A stretch of DNA of 64,000 nucleotides from Adiantum capillus-veneris (Eukaryota; Streptophyta; Polypodiopsida; Polypodiales; Pteridaceae). The notes beneath the pieces are model-generated. The model made no database searches and was not told the origin of the DNA. It saw only the letters and a program-made list of their open reading frames with translations. Below are positions 1 to 10,384 of this stretch, piece after piece. Both the position numbers and the translations under genes were made by a program. The stretch is taken from the NCBI GenBank assembly GCA_014529385.2, contig CM043964.1, positions 2,024,997-2,088,996 of the forward strand. The letters are read 5' to 3'. The stretch's first letter is position 1. Each line of letters opens with the position of its first letter.

Positions 1-700
1 TCTGTTGGAACATAATATTTATATCTGTGTATGGAGATGTTCATATTAGGTGCTTTTAAGTACCTTGGTATGACCACGAGTACTTTCATTTGATACTTCT
101 TGAAAAGTTCGATATTTATGGATACTTTTAAGTACCATGATTTGACCTGAGGTACTTTACTTTTGGTACTTCAATATTTTTGGGAACTTTGGAGACCTCC
201 TTTTGTACTTTTTGGTACTTTAGATTTTTAGTGTCGTGCTTTGGGTACTTAGCATCTGGTCGTTTTATTATTTGGAAATTTTCATATTGATTTTTTCGTA
301 CTATTTATTGTTTGGCTGGTCGTCTTATTGTTTGAAACTTATCATATTGATTTTTTGGTACTATTTATTGTTTGGTACTTAACATTTGGTACTATTTACT
401 GTGTACTAGACTATTGTGCTCTAGTAGGAGCATGATATACTTAGCAGGTACTTTAGGTATTTCTTGCTATTTTTTCTACTTACCATATTGGTTATCGTTT
501 CTATTTGGTACTATTCAGTGCTTATTAGATTATTGTTCTTTGGTACTAGTTGGTCCTTTAGGTACTCTGAACATTTGGTACAGTTTACTATTTGTTACAT
601 TTGCTACTGTGTGCTATTTAGTACTAGTAACTGTTCTGACATTTACATTTGCTACTGTTTACTTTTCTCTAGGACATTACTTTGTTAATATTCACTGTCA
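1..700. repeat. degenerate TTTGGTACTT-rich repeat tract
   Basis: A T-rich tract in which the motif TTTGGTACTT and close variants recur dozens of times. Two clearer tandem units of about 60 bp lie near 255-314 and 315-373. Both read CTGGTCGT-TTATT, then CATATTGATTTTTT, then GTACTATTTATTGTTTGG. No TIRs or LTRs are visible. It could be a decayed minisatellite or the interior of an unrecognised element. Confidence 0.6.
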
Positions 701-908
701 TGACATTTCCATATGTGACCTGCAGAGGGAATGTGATGTTGAGACTGAGTGTGAAGAGGATCAGGTCCAGAGTGAATTTGTCAGAATGATGATTGCAGAA
801 ATCAACGAAGGAAGAAGATTCACATTATTTCGAAGGCCCCATATCAAGGATGAAGACAACACAATCTATGCTTTAGGATCTTCTGTTGCTTGTGGGGAGT
901 GCTTGTGA
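372..908 (+). other. orphan open frame, hydrophobic N-terminus, charged C-terminus
   Basis: I do not recognise this 178-codon frame. Its first 110 codons come from the TTTGGTACTT-rich tract and give a Leu/Tyr/Phe-rich hydrophobic stretch that may be an artefact of base composition. The last 65 codons are less repetitive and strongly charged (VETECEEDQVQSEF, EINEGRRFTLFRR) and look more like a real exon tail. The frame ends about 120 bp before the LINE insertion point. No splice sites or domains could be assigned. It may be a chance frame joined to a short remnant exon. Confidence 0.2.
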
Positions 909-1024
909 TCCACCCATATGGTTGGTTCTTTCATGCTGACCTACAGGCACCAATACCACCCTCTCTGTTTCGTTGCGAGTCTAATAAAAAAAGACAACTG
1001 GACGCAACAAGCACAACTTAAAAC

Positions 1025-1034
1025 TTTTGTTCCT
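1025..1034. repeat. LINE target-site duplication, left copy
   Basis: TTTTGTTCCT here is repeated exactly at 14420-14429, just after the A run that ends the LINE. The flanks extend the match to 14 bp with one mismatch (AAAC versus AAAG). This fixes the LINE boundaries. Confidence 0.75.
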
Positions 1035-1112
1035 AGGCTTTAATCAGATTCTAGCGATGGAACCCTAGCCAGGCTCTAGCCTCTATCTCGGTGGCGGCTC
1101 CCCTCAAGCTCC

Positions 1113-2544
1113 ATGCAAGAGATGACATCTCCCATCATCTCACCACATCAAAGCTTTGGCGCGAGACCGCCCAATATCTGGGCTACTGGCACACGCCCCC
1201 ATCAAGCGCTTGTGCAAAATAACTGCCCTCTCCTGCATGGCGGTGGACTCAATGACTTTGACCCGAGTTCATTCTCCCCTCACAACCCCCTAGCTGTAGC
1301 ACTGCTCAACGGCATCGATCACCATAGTCTTCTGCTTGGGAGTGAAAAAAAGCTTCAAGCTGCGAGGATCCTTTGCCATGATTTCTGCTTCTTCTCTCAG
1401 CAATCAGCTCACCCTCATCATGCAAGTGGACCTGCGGATCACTCTCATCATGCAAGTGGACCTACGGATCCTGCTAAGGGCCCTACCTCTCCAGCCACCC
1501 ATGGCTTTGCCCACGGCATTCAACAGGGAGGAAGGGGCAAGACTGCTGCAGGAGGCAATCAACCGCATGGAACCGGTAAGCCCTATGTTATTTTGTCTGC
1601 TATTCATGTTAGAAAAACCCAGAGTGATTTGGAAAACAGGGCCCTGATAGGGATCCTCGCCGGCCCTCGCCCACCAGCAGACGTGCTACGCGGGTGGATT
1701 TGAAACCAGTGGGGGGCAATAGAGGATGAAGTTGAGACTATACAAGCGTTACCAACCAATACGTCTTCGTGTTCAAAATTGCAAATATGGCATTCCGAGT
1801 GCTAAGCATTGGGCAATGACTGTTCCGAGCGACCCCCCTTTGCTTGTTCAAATGGAACAAGGATTATAAAGTGGAGAGTGATGCCCTCAATCACTTCCCT
1901 GTTTGGGTGGAGTTGCCAAACCTCCCCCTTCACTATCACAATCACCTCAGAGTCATAGGAGTGCAGTTAGGCAAAGTACTAGGAGGTAGATCTAGAGGGG
2001 ATTACATCTCTGCATGGAGCCCACAGGCTCTCATTGATATGGACATTTCAGTTGAGCTCCCCCAATCTATGCTTATTGCATTAGATGACGGAGAGTGTTT
2101 CTAACAACCCATAAGCTACAAATACCTACCGAATGCTTGTTTCCACTGCGGAACGAAGGGGAACTTCGTTAGGGGATGCCCAAAGAAAAACCCTAAACCA
2201 GACCAAGCCCCTCCTAACGCTACCCCGAACAAAAGCAGCTCGCATTCATCTCTGCCTAGTGTCTCCCCACCGCAACCCCCAAGCCAGAGAAAGTAATGGC
2301 CCACAAAACTCAGATGGATAAGGGCAAAACAAGGGGTCCCAATAGATTCGCCCTTCTAACTGCATTACCAGAGTGGGAGGAATTTGATGTGGCAAAGTCC
2401 ATTGAACCAGACTCAGAGGAAGAAGAAGATGCTGACACAAGATTGAAAAGGCAAGTGAATCAGGTGGACCATTCGGTAGCAGCAAGCCAAAACAAGGCGA
2501 CTACAGGCAATGACCCGAACAAAGAAAACGTAGCCTCAAGCTAG
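1113..2544 (+). pseudogene. LINE ORF1 (gag-like, DUF4283 / zinc knuckle), frame-broken
   Basis: The region encodes the nucleic-acid-binding ORF1 protein of the LINE, expected to coat the element RNA. The frame starting at 1113 gives 196 codons rich in Pro, His and Gly. It contains a 10-residue tandem repeat (HHASGPADHS-like, a 30-bp duplication at 1410-1469). The DUF4283-like segment lies in another frame at 1844-2104 (PVWVELPNLPLHYHN, then SVELPQSM). After an in-frame TAA at 2102 it continues into a knuckle at about 2147-2188 of form C-x2-C-x4-N-x4-C. The expected His is Asn there, so zinc binding is probably lost. A charged frame follows at 2296-2544. At least one frame change and one stop separate the parts. 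Confidence 0.7.
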
Positions 2545-2658
2545 AGGTCAACGTTGAGGTAGGGCCAGCCCCAATGGAAGTTCAGAAGGACAACAAGAGG
2601 GGCACACGTCAGTGTCACAAGCCTCTCCTCGATCCCAGTCAAAAAATCGCAAGGATAG

Positions 2659-3034
2659 ATGCACTCCTTGATGAAAGTAGTTTCTTGGAATATCAAGGGT
2701 CTTTCAAACCCTCTCAAAGCAAAGAAAATAAGGGTCTGGATCAATGATTTTCCTGTTGATATCATTGGACTACAAGAGATAAAACCTCTTGGAGATGAGC
2801 TCTCCCAAAGGCTTTCTGTTATCTCTAAAGAGAACCTCTGGCACTGCTCCCCACATGAAAAGAGATTGGGCGGTACTGCTATCGGCATACCCCAAACATG
2901 GAAGGTGAATCCATCTAAATATGGCAAAGGAACCTACTGGGTGGGGTTAGCTGTAGAGTTCCCTCTCCAATCCATGGTTTTGTCTGTTTATGCAAGAGGC
3001 TTTGTCAGAGACAGAACTCAACTGTGGAAACAAC
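2659..3034 (+). pseudogene. LINE ORF2, N-terminal part of AP-like endonuclease
   Basis: The frame begins at ATG 2659, right after an in-frame TAG. It reads MKVVSWNIKGLSNP and then DIIGLQEIKP, the two N-terminal active-site motifs (Asn and Glu) of the exonuclease-endonuclease-phosphatase fold that nicks target DNA for LINE integration. It is cut at 3034 by the gypsy LTR element. The domain resumes in the same frame at 10385 once the insertion and one 5-bp duplication are discounted. The 3035-3072 part of this frame is LTR sequence and not LINE. Confidence 0.85.
3030..3034. repeat. gypsy target-site duplication, left copy (ACAAC)
   Basis: ACAAC directly precedes the 5' LTR (TGTTAC...) and recurs at 10380-10384 directly after the 3' LTR (...CCCAACA). 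A 5-bp duplication is normal for Ty3/gypsy integrases. It interrupts the LINE endonuclease codons and the LINE frame is restored across it. Confidence 0.9.
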
Positions 3035-3573
3035 TGTTACGAGACTGGGCACCCTCTTGTTGTAGTGGTTAGCTGCAATTGGGATAGTTGGGCGTAATGG
3101 TTAATTATGTGTTGTCTATTTATTTTACTAATTGAGTTGATGATGATTTTGTAGAGTGGAATGCGGGGAGTTGATGAAGAGGTGACGGCAATTACTCTTG
3201 GCCATTTTATATTTGCACAGTATCTTAGAACATCATTTCAATAAGCCACTATGGCTCTGTAAATAGTTGTAGTGGGAACTCCCCTTATAGGTCATGCAAG
3301 AACTAATGAGCTTCACTCATTTGCAAAAGTAAATTGGTTGTAAAAAGAGGCGCCTCAATTTTTGGCACCTTAAACTCAAAATAATATATTAAATACCAAC
3401 TCCACAAGAGAGGTGCTGTGGAGTTTGGGGCTAGATTTAGGCCTTTCTCTTGCAGATTCTCTTCTCTACACTCTTATGCTATGCTTAATTTCCTGTGTAC
3501 TCTCTAATCAAGTCATTATCTCTTACAATTCTCTTACACACTCTTACAGTTTTGTCTATGTCCATTTCCATTA

Positions 3574-3604
<31 letters not shown>

Positions 3605-3725
3605 CATAGTCTAGGTGTGTGTGTGTGTGCTTGGAAATTGGGAAAAGAGATTGACAGGTTGATGGTGATTTCTGTGAGAAAGGTAGAATGTTTTAAGCAA
3701 CCGGTCTCCCCCTTTTCTCCCAAAA
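3035..3725 (+). repeat. 5' LTR of the gypsy element
   Basis: Starts TGTTACGAGACTGGG and ends TTCTCCCAAAA; the terminal CA expected of an LTR is AA here but CA in the 3' copy. It contains a (TG)n tract near 3575-3603 that is longer than in the 3' LTR. Length 691 bp. Confidence 0.88.
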
Positions 3726-3726
3726 G

Positions 3727-3739
3727 TGGTATCAGAGCC
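3727..3739 (+). other. primer-binding site, initiator tRNA-Met type
   Basis: TGGTATCAGAGCC begins 1 bp after the 5' LTR. It matches the standard plant primer site complementary to the 3' end of initiator methionyl-tRNA. Confidence 0.88.
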
Positions 3740-5163
3740 AACAGGTTCGATTGAATCGGCATTAGATTTCAATTTCAAGGAGGGAACTTCTCGATTCGAC
3801 ACACCCGATTCTGCAAAAAATCGAATTTGCAAGTCAAATCTACTTGGTCGTTATTGGGAAGCTTAAGCGGCAAATTATTCAACAAATTGTCGATCATCAG
3901 CATCAGAATCGGTATGTGCATCTCTTAATTTCAAGCACCGGTTAAATTTTATCGGGAATTGGCAAATTATCGGCCAAGAAGATAAGAAGTAGCGGATTCG
4001 TACGAGGCCGAGAAGGTCAATTTTGGCATAGGAAAAGCAACGAAAGATTTCAATTGGAATTAGCAACAGCACTTAATTGGATTAATCGATGAGATTCGAT
4101 TCAAAGGCTTCGAAGTTCTGAGGAAAATTCTCGAGGCTTGTGAAGTTCGACCCTCTCCAACAACCTCATAATGGATCAGAGCGTGATCAATACAAAAAAA
4201 TAGAGCTCATTGACCTTGTCGGCAATTCACGGCGGGAACCTCTAGTTACACACACACTAAGCTTCATAATCAACTTGCTTCAAATTCAATATGAATTGCA
4301 TCAAAGGGAGCGCCATACATTGCTGATCATTTTTGTCTACTGCTTCAAGGCCAATTTCAAACTCTCAAGATTGCCATCACCTCAATTCCAATGGCACTGT
4401 GAACTCTCCAAAACTGCAAGCTACCAGTGTTTTTGTTTTTGTCATGCATAAAAGTTAGCATAAAGTAAAGTTAGCTTCAACTTCTTTTTGAGCCTTTGAA
4501 TTCGGTCGTCTACATTCTTGAAGCTTAAAATACCCTTTTCCTTTTGAAGCTTAAAAGCCTACTTTTGTTAAGAGCCTACTCGCCCACTCCTTTTCTCCGT
4601 AACCTTGGCCCTCGACAACTCTGGTCACCCTCTTTCAATTGCCGACTGCAGGTCTAAGTCTCCACGAAACTTAAAAAGGTATCAATTTGCCTCTTATCCC
4701 ATCAATTGGCTGGCATTGGCAGATTTTTTTTTTCCTCGACGTCATCAATCCCTATTTGAAACCGATTAACAAGCTTGAGCCACACCTACCAAGGATCATG
4801 TCATCGTCGTATTAATTAAAAGAAAAAATCAACGAATTGTCAATTACCAATATAATTTGTGGAATTCTCTTCCGACCGCCACTGCTATCTGCTTTGGGGA
4901 TACGGGAGACTGGACGTCGCGGACTCAACCTACTCGCAGACCGGCCGTCCGACCGTCTACTTTTTTCGGCAATTTTCTGGCGCATCGCCATTCTGGACTG
5001 GACGCCAACGCGATTTTTAAGCTAAGTACATTTCATTTTTGCTATTTATTTTACTCTCTTTTATTTATTCCGCATAATGCATTTGTAAATATCATCAAAT
5101 AGCCCTTTTAAACATTATTATCTATAAAAAAAAAAACGAGAAGAAAAAAAAAAGCACGCAATC
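3740..5163 (+). other. gypsy 5' leader, no gene
   Basis: About 1.4 kb between primer site and gag. I see only short chance frames and no recognised domain. This is a long untranslated leader, or an expansion within this family. Confidence 0.5.
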
Positions 5164-6183
5164 ATGGCACATCTTCCTCAGGCACCCGCGATTGTGGAAC
5201 AACTTCAAAATCTACAACAGTCCCTCACATATGAATGCATGCGAAGGCAAGAACTTGAAGATAAATTATTGCATTTTGCACGTACCGGATCTGCACCGAC
5301 ACCCAAGAAAAACAAAATTAGCAGAAAAGCCTTCACTTTCAAGGATTTTGATGGCACTAAAGATGCTAGCACGGTTATAGCATGGGTTAGTCAACTAGAT
5401 GACTATTTTCATGATGAAGACTTTCCCGAGCGTGAAATGGTAAAATGTGCATCAAATCATCTCACTAGCAGTGCTGCATTGTGGTGGAACACCACCAAAC
5501 AACATGGAAGAAGACCACGCACCTGTCATGCATTTAAAAAAGTGATTTTACCCCAATTTTTACCCACACAATACAAAGCTAAAGCACGACGTTAGTGGGA
5601 TTTAATCCGACAGGGTAGAAATGAAGATGTATAGGGTTACACTAACCGTTTTTGGAATTGTTTAATTCAATTGCAAGCCATTGAACATGTTAGTCGCAGG
5701 AAATTGAAGCAAAAGTACATATCAAGCTTGACACTACAAATTAGTACTGAGGTAGATATGTTCGAACCAGATTCTCTGTCAAAGGCTATTAATTTGGCTC
5801 TCAACGTAGAAAAGAAGAAAGGTGGACATTCCTCTCACACTGATCAACCTGCTAACACTAACCGCAACAAGAGACCTCCTTTCTCTACTAACTTTGATAG
5901 AAACAAACACCAAAGCCATACTTTTTTCAAAAGACGTAGATTCGACAATTCTCCTACAACTGCTCAACCTCATACGAGCAACAACAACAACAACACCCAG
6001 CAACGAGGTCCCAAAAATTCTTTCAACCAGCGTCCTCCTCCAAATTCTAATGGTAACAAAAAGGTGAAGTCTTTTAAATGCTTTGAGTATGGTCACTATG
6101 CAGATAAGTGCCCAAATGGTCATGCTAAGGGCAATGGTCAATCCAATGGCCATTCAAATGGAGTCAACAGGAATTCAAATTAG
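5164..6183 (+). pseudogene. gypsy gag, capsid plus degenerate zinc knuckle
   Basis: Gag forms the virus-like particle of the element. One frame begins at ATG 5164 and shows a retrotrans_gag-like core (FTFKDFDGTKDASTVIAWV, then ALWWNTT). It is broken by TAG at 5593 and 5632 but stays in phase to 6181. The nucleocapsid end is Asn- and Arg-rich with one knuckle near 6077-6115 reading CFEYGHYADKCP. The second Cys is Tyr and the spacing is short, so it should not bind zinc. Protease follows in the same frame after the TAG at 6181, consistent with an ancestral gag-pol fusion. Confidence 0.85.
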
Positions 6184-6768
6184 AAACCCTTCAACAACAA
6201 CTGCCCCAACGTAGCTACTCTTAACCTCATCGAAGATGCTATACCCGACAACAATGAAGTGGGAGTTGACTACGGTGAGGGATACGATCCTTGTTATGAT
6301 AACGATGACAACCCATCCTCAGGTACTCCTATATCTCCTCACACTTTGTTTAAAGTGCAAGGCACTGTTAAGGGTGAAAATGTCACCGTTCTATTAGATG
6401 ATGGTAGTAGCCATGATTTCATTTCCACACGATTGGCACAACAACTATCACTCTCTGAAATCTCATCACCTCACAAGGTCAAAACTGTTTTTAATAATCA
6501 ACGTTTTAATTGTAAAACTCAAGTCACTGTTGAAGTTTGCATTGGTGAGTTCACTCAAGCACATACATTTTTGGTAGCACCATTGCATGGTCTTGATATG
6601 ATTTTGGGAATTCCATTTCGTCATGAATTTGACCCGTTGATTAATTATAAAACACGTACAATGTCTCTCACTCATAATAATAAAAAATTCTCCATCCAAG
6701 TAACACTGGCACATAAAAAATTTCCACTCCTCTCTCACACTCAAGCCAAACGTGCAATACGAAAATAG
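6184..6768 (+). pseudogene. gypsy aspartic protease segment
   Basis: In the same frame as gag. The retropepsin core reads VLLDDGSSHDFIS at about 6388-6426, and the flap-to-C-terminal motif is LHGLDMILGIPF at about 6583-6618. The catalytic triad of this family is normally Asp-Ser/Thr-Gly; here it is Asp-Asp-Gly, an odd substitution. It would release mature gag and pol products. The segment ends at TAG 6766 before the connection to reverse transcriptase. Confidence 0.8.
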
Positions 6769-6783
6769 GGGAAAACATATCTA

Positions 6784-8342
6784 GTGTTGGTAAATCAAAT
6801 TTCCGCTGAAACGGAAACTTCACGTAACTCCACCCACGATGAATTTCTCTCACAATTTAAAGATTTTTTCATGCATGATCTGCCACCTGGAATTCCACCA
6901 TCACACCCAGAAGACCACAAAATTGACATCATACCGGATAGTGAACCTCCTTGTAGAGCACCTTATCGTGTAAATCCTACCGCACACAGGGAAACACAAA
7001 TTCAAATCATTGATTTACTTGACTGATGCCTAATCCGACCTAGTAGTTCACCATACGGAGCTCCAGTACTTCTTGTCAAGAAGAAAAATGGAACCTTTCG
7101 TATGTGTATCGACTACAGGGATTTAAACAAGATCACCATTAAGAATAGGTTTCCTATTCCTAGAGTGGATGATCTACTTGACAAACTAAAAGGGACACAC
7201 ATCCTTAGCAAAATTGACCTTAAATCACGGTATCACCAAGTCATAATGTTTGAACATGGTGTCTACAAAACTGCTTTCAGAACACAAACTGGACACTATG
7301 AATTTCTTGTCATGCCATTTGGTTTGCACCAGCTACATTCACACGCATGATGAATCGAATTTTCATTGACCATCAAGATTTTGTAATTGTATTTTTTGAT
7401 GACATTTTGGTATTCAGTAAATCTGAAGAAGAGCATAGGCAACATTTAACACGTGTATTTGATCTGCTTGCACAAAATCACTTGTATTTGAATCCTAATA
7501 AGAGTTTATTTTTCTAATCTGAAATTGAATATTTGGGACACATTGTATCGGGTAAGGGAATACATGCTGATCCAAAGAAAATTGAAGCCATTCAATCATG
7601 GCCTAGACCCAAAAACTTGCATGAACTACGATCTTTTATTGGTATTTGTAGCTATTACAGGAAATTTGTTCGTAATTTTGCTTACAAAGCACAGTATTTG
7701 ACTCTCTTGTTGAAGAAAAACACGCCTTATGAATGGACTGCTTTGCAAGAAAGCTCATTTAATGTACTTAAACATGCTTTGACTAATGCACCTGTATTGC
7801 ATTTGCCTGATTTTGAAAGACCATTCTTTGTGGTAGTCACGGATGCTAGTGGAAAAGGTATCGGTGCATTCCTCATGCAAGATAACCATCCAATTGCTTT
7901 CGAAAGTTGTAAATTCAAACCGTCTGAAACAAAGTTCAGTACTTATGATAAAGAGTTGACTGCTGCATGTGGTACATGCATTGAAAATTTGAAAACACTA
8001 TGTAATGGGTACTGACTTGATCAGTAAAACTGATCAACAAAGTATCAAATGTTTACTTTCTCAGCCCTTAATAGATGATAGACATATTAAGTGGGCCGCT
8101 TTTATTCAAAGTTTTCAGCCCAACATTCAATACCAACCTGGTAAAGAAAACGTTGTAGCTGATGCATTGACTAGAAGACCCTCACTTAATCATCTATCAA
8201 CCATTACGAGAACTTCATTTGACACTATGCCTGACACTTATGCACATGATGATGATTTAAAAACGACATGGTTGCACATGCTTGATAATTCAGTACACAC
8301 ATTTCTCAAATACACAAAAACTTCCTTTATTTCAAACAAAAA
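6784..8342 (+). pseudogene. gypsy reverse transcriptase and RNase H, frameshifted
   Basis: It starts in the gag frame (DIIPDSEPPCRAPYRVNP), with TGA at 7024. Classical motifs follow: [13 protein letters not shown], then [13 protein letters not shown], then [13 protein letters not shown]. After VMPFG at about 7311-7325 several bases of the usual LTNAP motif are missing and the frame shifts. The active site FFDDILVFS is at 7392-7418 (F-x-D-D in place of YxDD). A TAA lies at 7515. RNase H is seen as DASGKGIGAFLMQ and YDKELTAA. A second frameshift near 8000 precedes QPGKENVVADALTRRP at about 8128-8181. Copying to DNA would need both activities, so this copy is inactive. Confidence 0.9.
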
Positions 8343-9414
8343 TTGTGTGTGACTCAACCTTTCCGTACATTAATTATTGAAGAATTGCACAAACCACCTT
8401 ATGCTGGACATAGAGGATTTGCTGCAACTTTTCAAAATTTATCTCGTGATTTCTATTGGCCTACTATGAGAATGGATGTTAAACAGTATGTTTCAAGTTG
8501 TTTGATTTGTCAAAAAATCAAAGCACCTATACAGGTAAAAAATTGAGACTTTTACACCCTCTCCCCATTCTTGAAAGACCTTGGGAACATATTTCAATGG
8601 ATTTTGTTACTGGTTTTCCACTCACAACGCACAAACATGACATGATATGGACTATTATTGATTGTTTCTCTAAACAAGTGTATTTTGTTCCGTGTAAGAA
8701 AACACTCACAACACATCAAGCTGCACTTTTGTTTCTTAAGACTGTTTTCCCACATCATGGTTCCCTAAAGTGATTATTTCTGATCGAGACTCAAAATTTT
8801 GTAGTGCTTTTTGGACTACTATGTTTGAAAATCTTGGCACTACACTTGACTTCACTTTTGCATTTCATCCTGAATCTAATGATCAAACCGAAGTCACCAA
8901 CCGCACTATTATTGACTTGTTAAAGGCTTATGTTTCTTCTCAACCTAAGAAATGGGATGATTACCTTCATATTTTGCAATTTGCCTACAACAATACCACT
9001 CACACTGCCATGGGTAAGTCTCCATTTGAAATTGTCTATGGTCACTCACTCCCTACTCGTGCTTCACGTCTTTCTAATGTTGTGCCTGCCGCCGCTGATG
9101 ATTTCACTACTGACTTTCATGATATTTATGCAAGTGTGCATTCTGCCATTAAACACTCACAAGAACTTTACACCAAGCATGTTAAAAAGCACCGCAAGGC
9201 ACACCAATTCAAAGAAGGTGATCATGTTTTACTTCGCATCGAAAAACGCGGGATCAAAACCGTTGATACTAATGTCTTTGTTAAGCTTGCTCCTTGTTTT
9301 TATGGACCTTTCAAACTTTCAGCTGTCATTAATGATGTTTCTTTTTGTTTAGAACTACCTGCACATTGGCACATTCACAATGCCTTTCACATTAGTCTTT
9401 TATGCCCATTCTGA
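8343..9414 (+). pseudogene. gypsy integrase, frameshifted
   Basis: The HHCC zinc domain is visible (HKPPYAGHRG, then CLICQKIK) in one frame to 8546. The catalytic core starts in a second frame (PWEHISMDFVTGFP, first Asp) and moves to a third frame at about 8770. There ISDRDSKF carries the second Asp and DQTEVTNRT the Glu at 8890-8892. The GPY-like end reads PCFYGPFKL at about 9289-9315. Two frameshifts break it. The enzyme would have inserted the cDNA and made the 5-bp duplication seen here. Confidence 0.9.
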
Positions 9415-9704
9415 GGACCCCTACCTACACACCATATTTATGAAGACCCACCTTCACTTGTAGACCAAGAAGAGCAACTCATCCCTGATAAAATAGTTGA
9501 CCATGAGACCACCACTTCACGCAGTGGAATGGTTTATAACCGTTACCTTTTGACTTTCAAGGGCCACCCTAGAGAGGATGCCAAATGGATGCCTATAAAG
9601 TTTTTTCGCAACTTCCCGACCTTCTCCACACTTTCCATCACTCACGGTTCAATTGATTTCTCTATTGAGCAACTGCGGACAGTTGCTATCCCTGGTGGGA
9701 GGGA
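9415..9704 (+). pseudogene. chromodomain-like tail and polypurine tract
   Basis: After TGA at 9412 the integrase frame stays open and gives RYLLTFKGHPREDAKWMP at about 9541-9594. This is the pattern of the integrase chromodomain in plant chromoviruses, which targets integration to marked chromatin. The aromatic cage is not fully preserved. The purine run TGGTGGGAGGGA at 9693-9704 abuts the 3' LTR and is the plus-strand primer. Confidence 0.75.
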
Positions 9705-10379
9705 TGTTACAAGACTGGGCACCCTCCTGTTGTAGTGGTTAGCTGCAATTGGGATAGCTGGGCGTAATGGTTAATTATGTGCTATCTATTTATTTTACTA
9801 ATTGAGTTGATGATGATTTTGTAGAGTGGAATGCGGGGAGTTGATGAAGAGGTGATGGCAATTACTCTTGGCCATTTTATATTTGCAAAGTATCTTAGAA
9901 CATCATTTAAATAAGCCACTATGGCTCTGTAAATAGTTGTAGTGGGAACTCCCCTTATGGGTCATGCAAGAACTAATGAGCTTCACTCATTTGCAAAAGT
10001 AAAGTGGTTGTAAAAAGAGGGGCCTCAATTTTTGGCACCTTAAACTCAAAATAGTATATTAAATACCAACTGTACAAGACAGCTGCCATGGATTTTGGGG
10101 CTAGATTTAGGCCTTTCTCTTGCAAATTCTCTTCTTTACACTCTTATGCTATGCTTAATTTCCTGTGTACTCTCTAATCAAGTCATTATCTCTTACAATT
10201 CTCTTACACACTCTTACAGTTTTGTCTATGTCCATTTCCATGCTTTGTGTGTGTGTGTGTGTCATAGTCTAAGTGTGTGTGTGCTTGGAAATTGCGAAAA
10301 GAGGTTGACAGGTTGATGGTGATGTCTGTGAGCAAGGTAGAATGTTTTAAGCAACTGGTCTCCCCCTTTTCTCCCAACA
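9705..10379 (+). repeat. 3' LTR of the gypsy element
   Basis: TGTTACAAGACTGGG to CTCCCAACA, 675 bp, with proper TG and CA ends. About 30 substitutions relative to the 5' LTR; its (TG)n tract is shorter. Confidence 0.9.
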
Positions 10380-10384
10380 ACAAC
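10380..10384. repeat. gypsy target-site duplication, right copy (ACAAC)
   Basis: Matches 3030-3034 exactly; LINE sequence resumes at 10385. Confidence 0.9.

Larger units (their letters stand above)
3035..10379 (+). mobile_element. Ty3/gypsy LTR retrotransposon, chromovirus-type, decayed
   Basis: A complete element with LTRs at 3035-3725 and 9705-10379. A primer site complementary to initiator tRNA-Met (TGGTATCAGAGCC, 3727-3739) and a polypurine tract (9693-9704) lie just inside them. The order gag, protease, reverse transcriptase, RNase H, integrase and a chromodomain-like tail is diagnostic of gypsy chromoviruses. By eye the two LTRs differ at about 30 substitutions plus (TG)n length, roughly 95% identity, so the insertion is not very recent. 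Multiple stops and frameshifts in pol show it is dead. It sits inside the LINE with a perfect ACAAC duplication. Confidence 0.92.
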
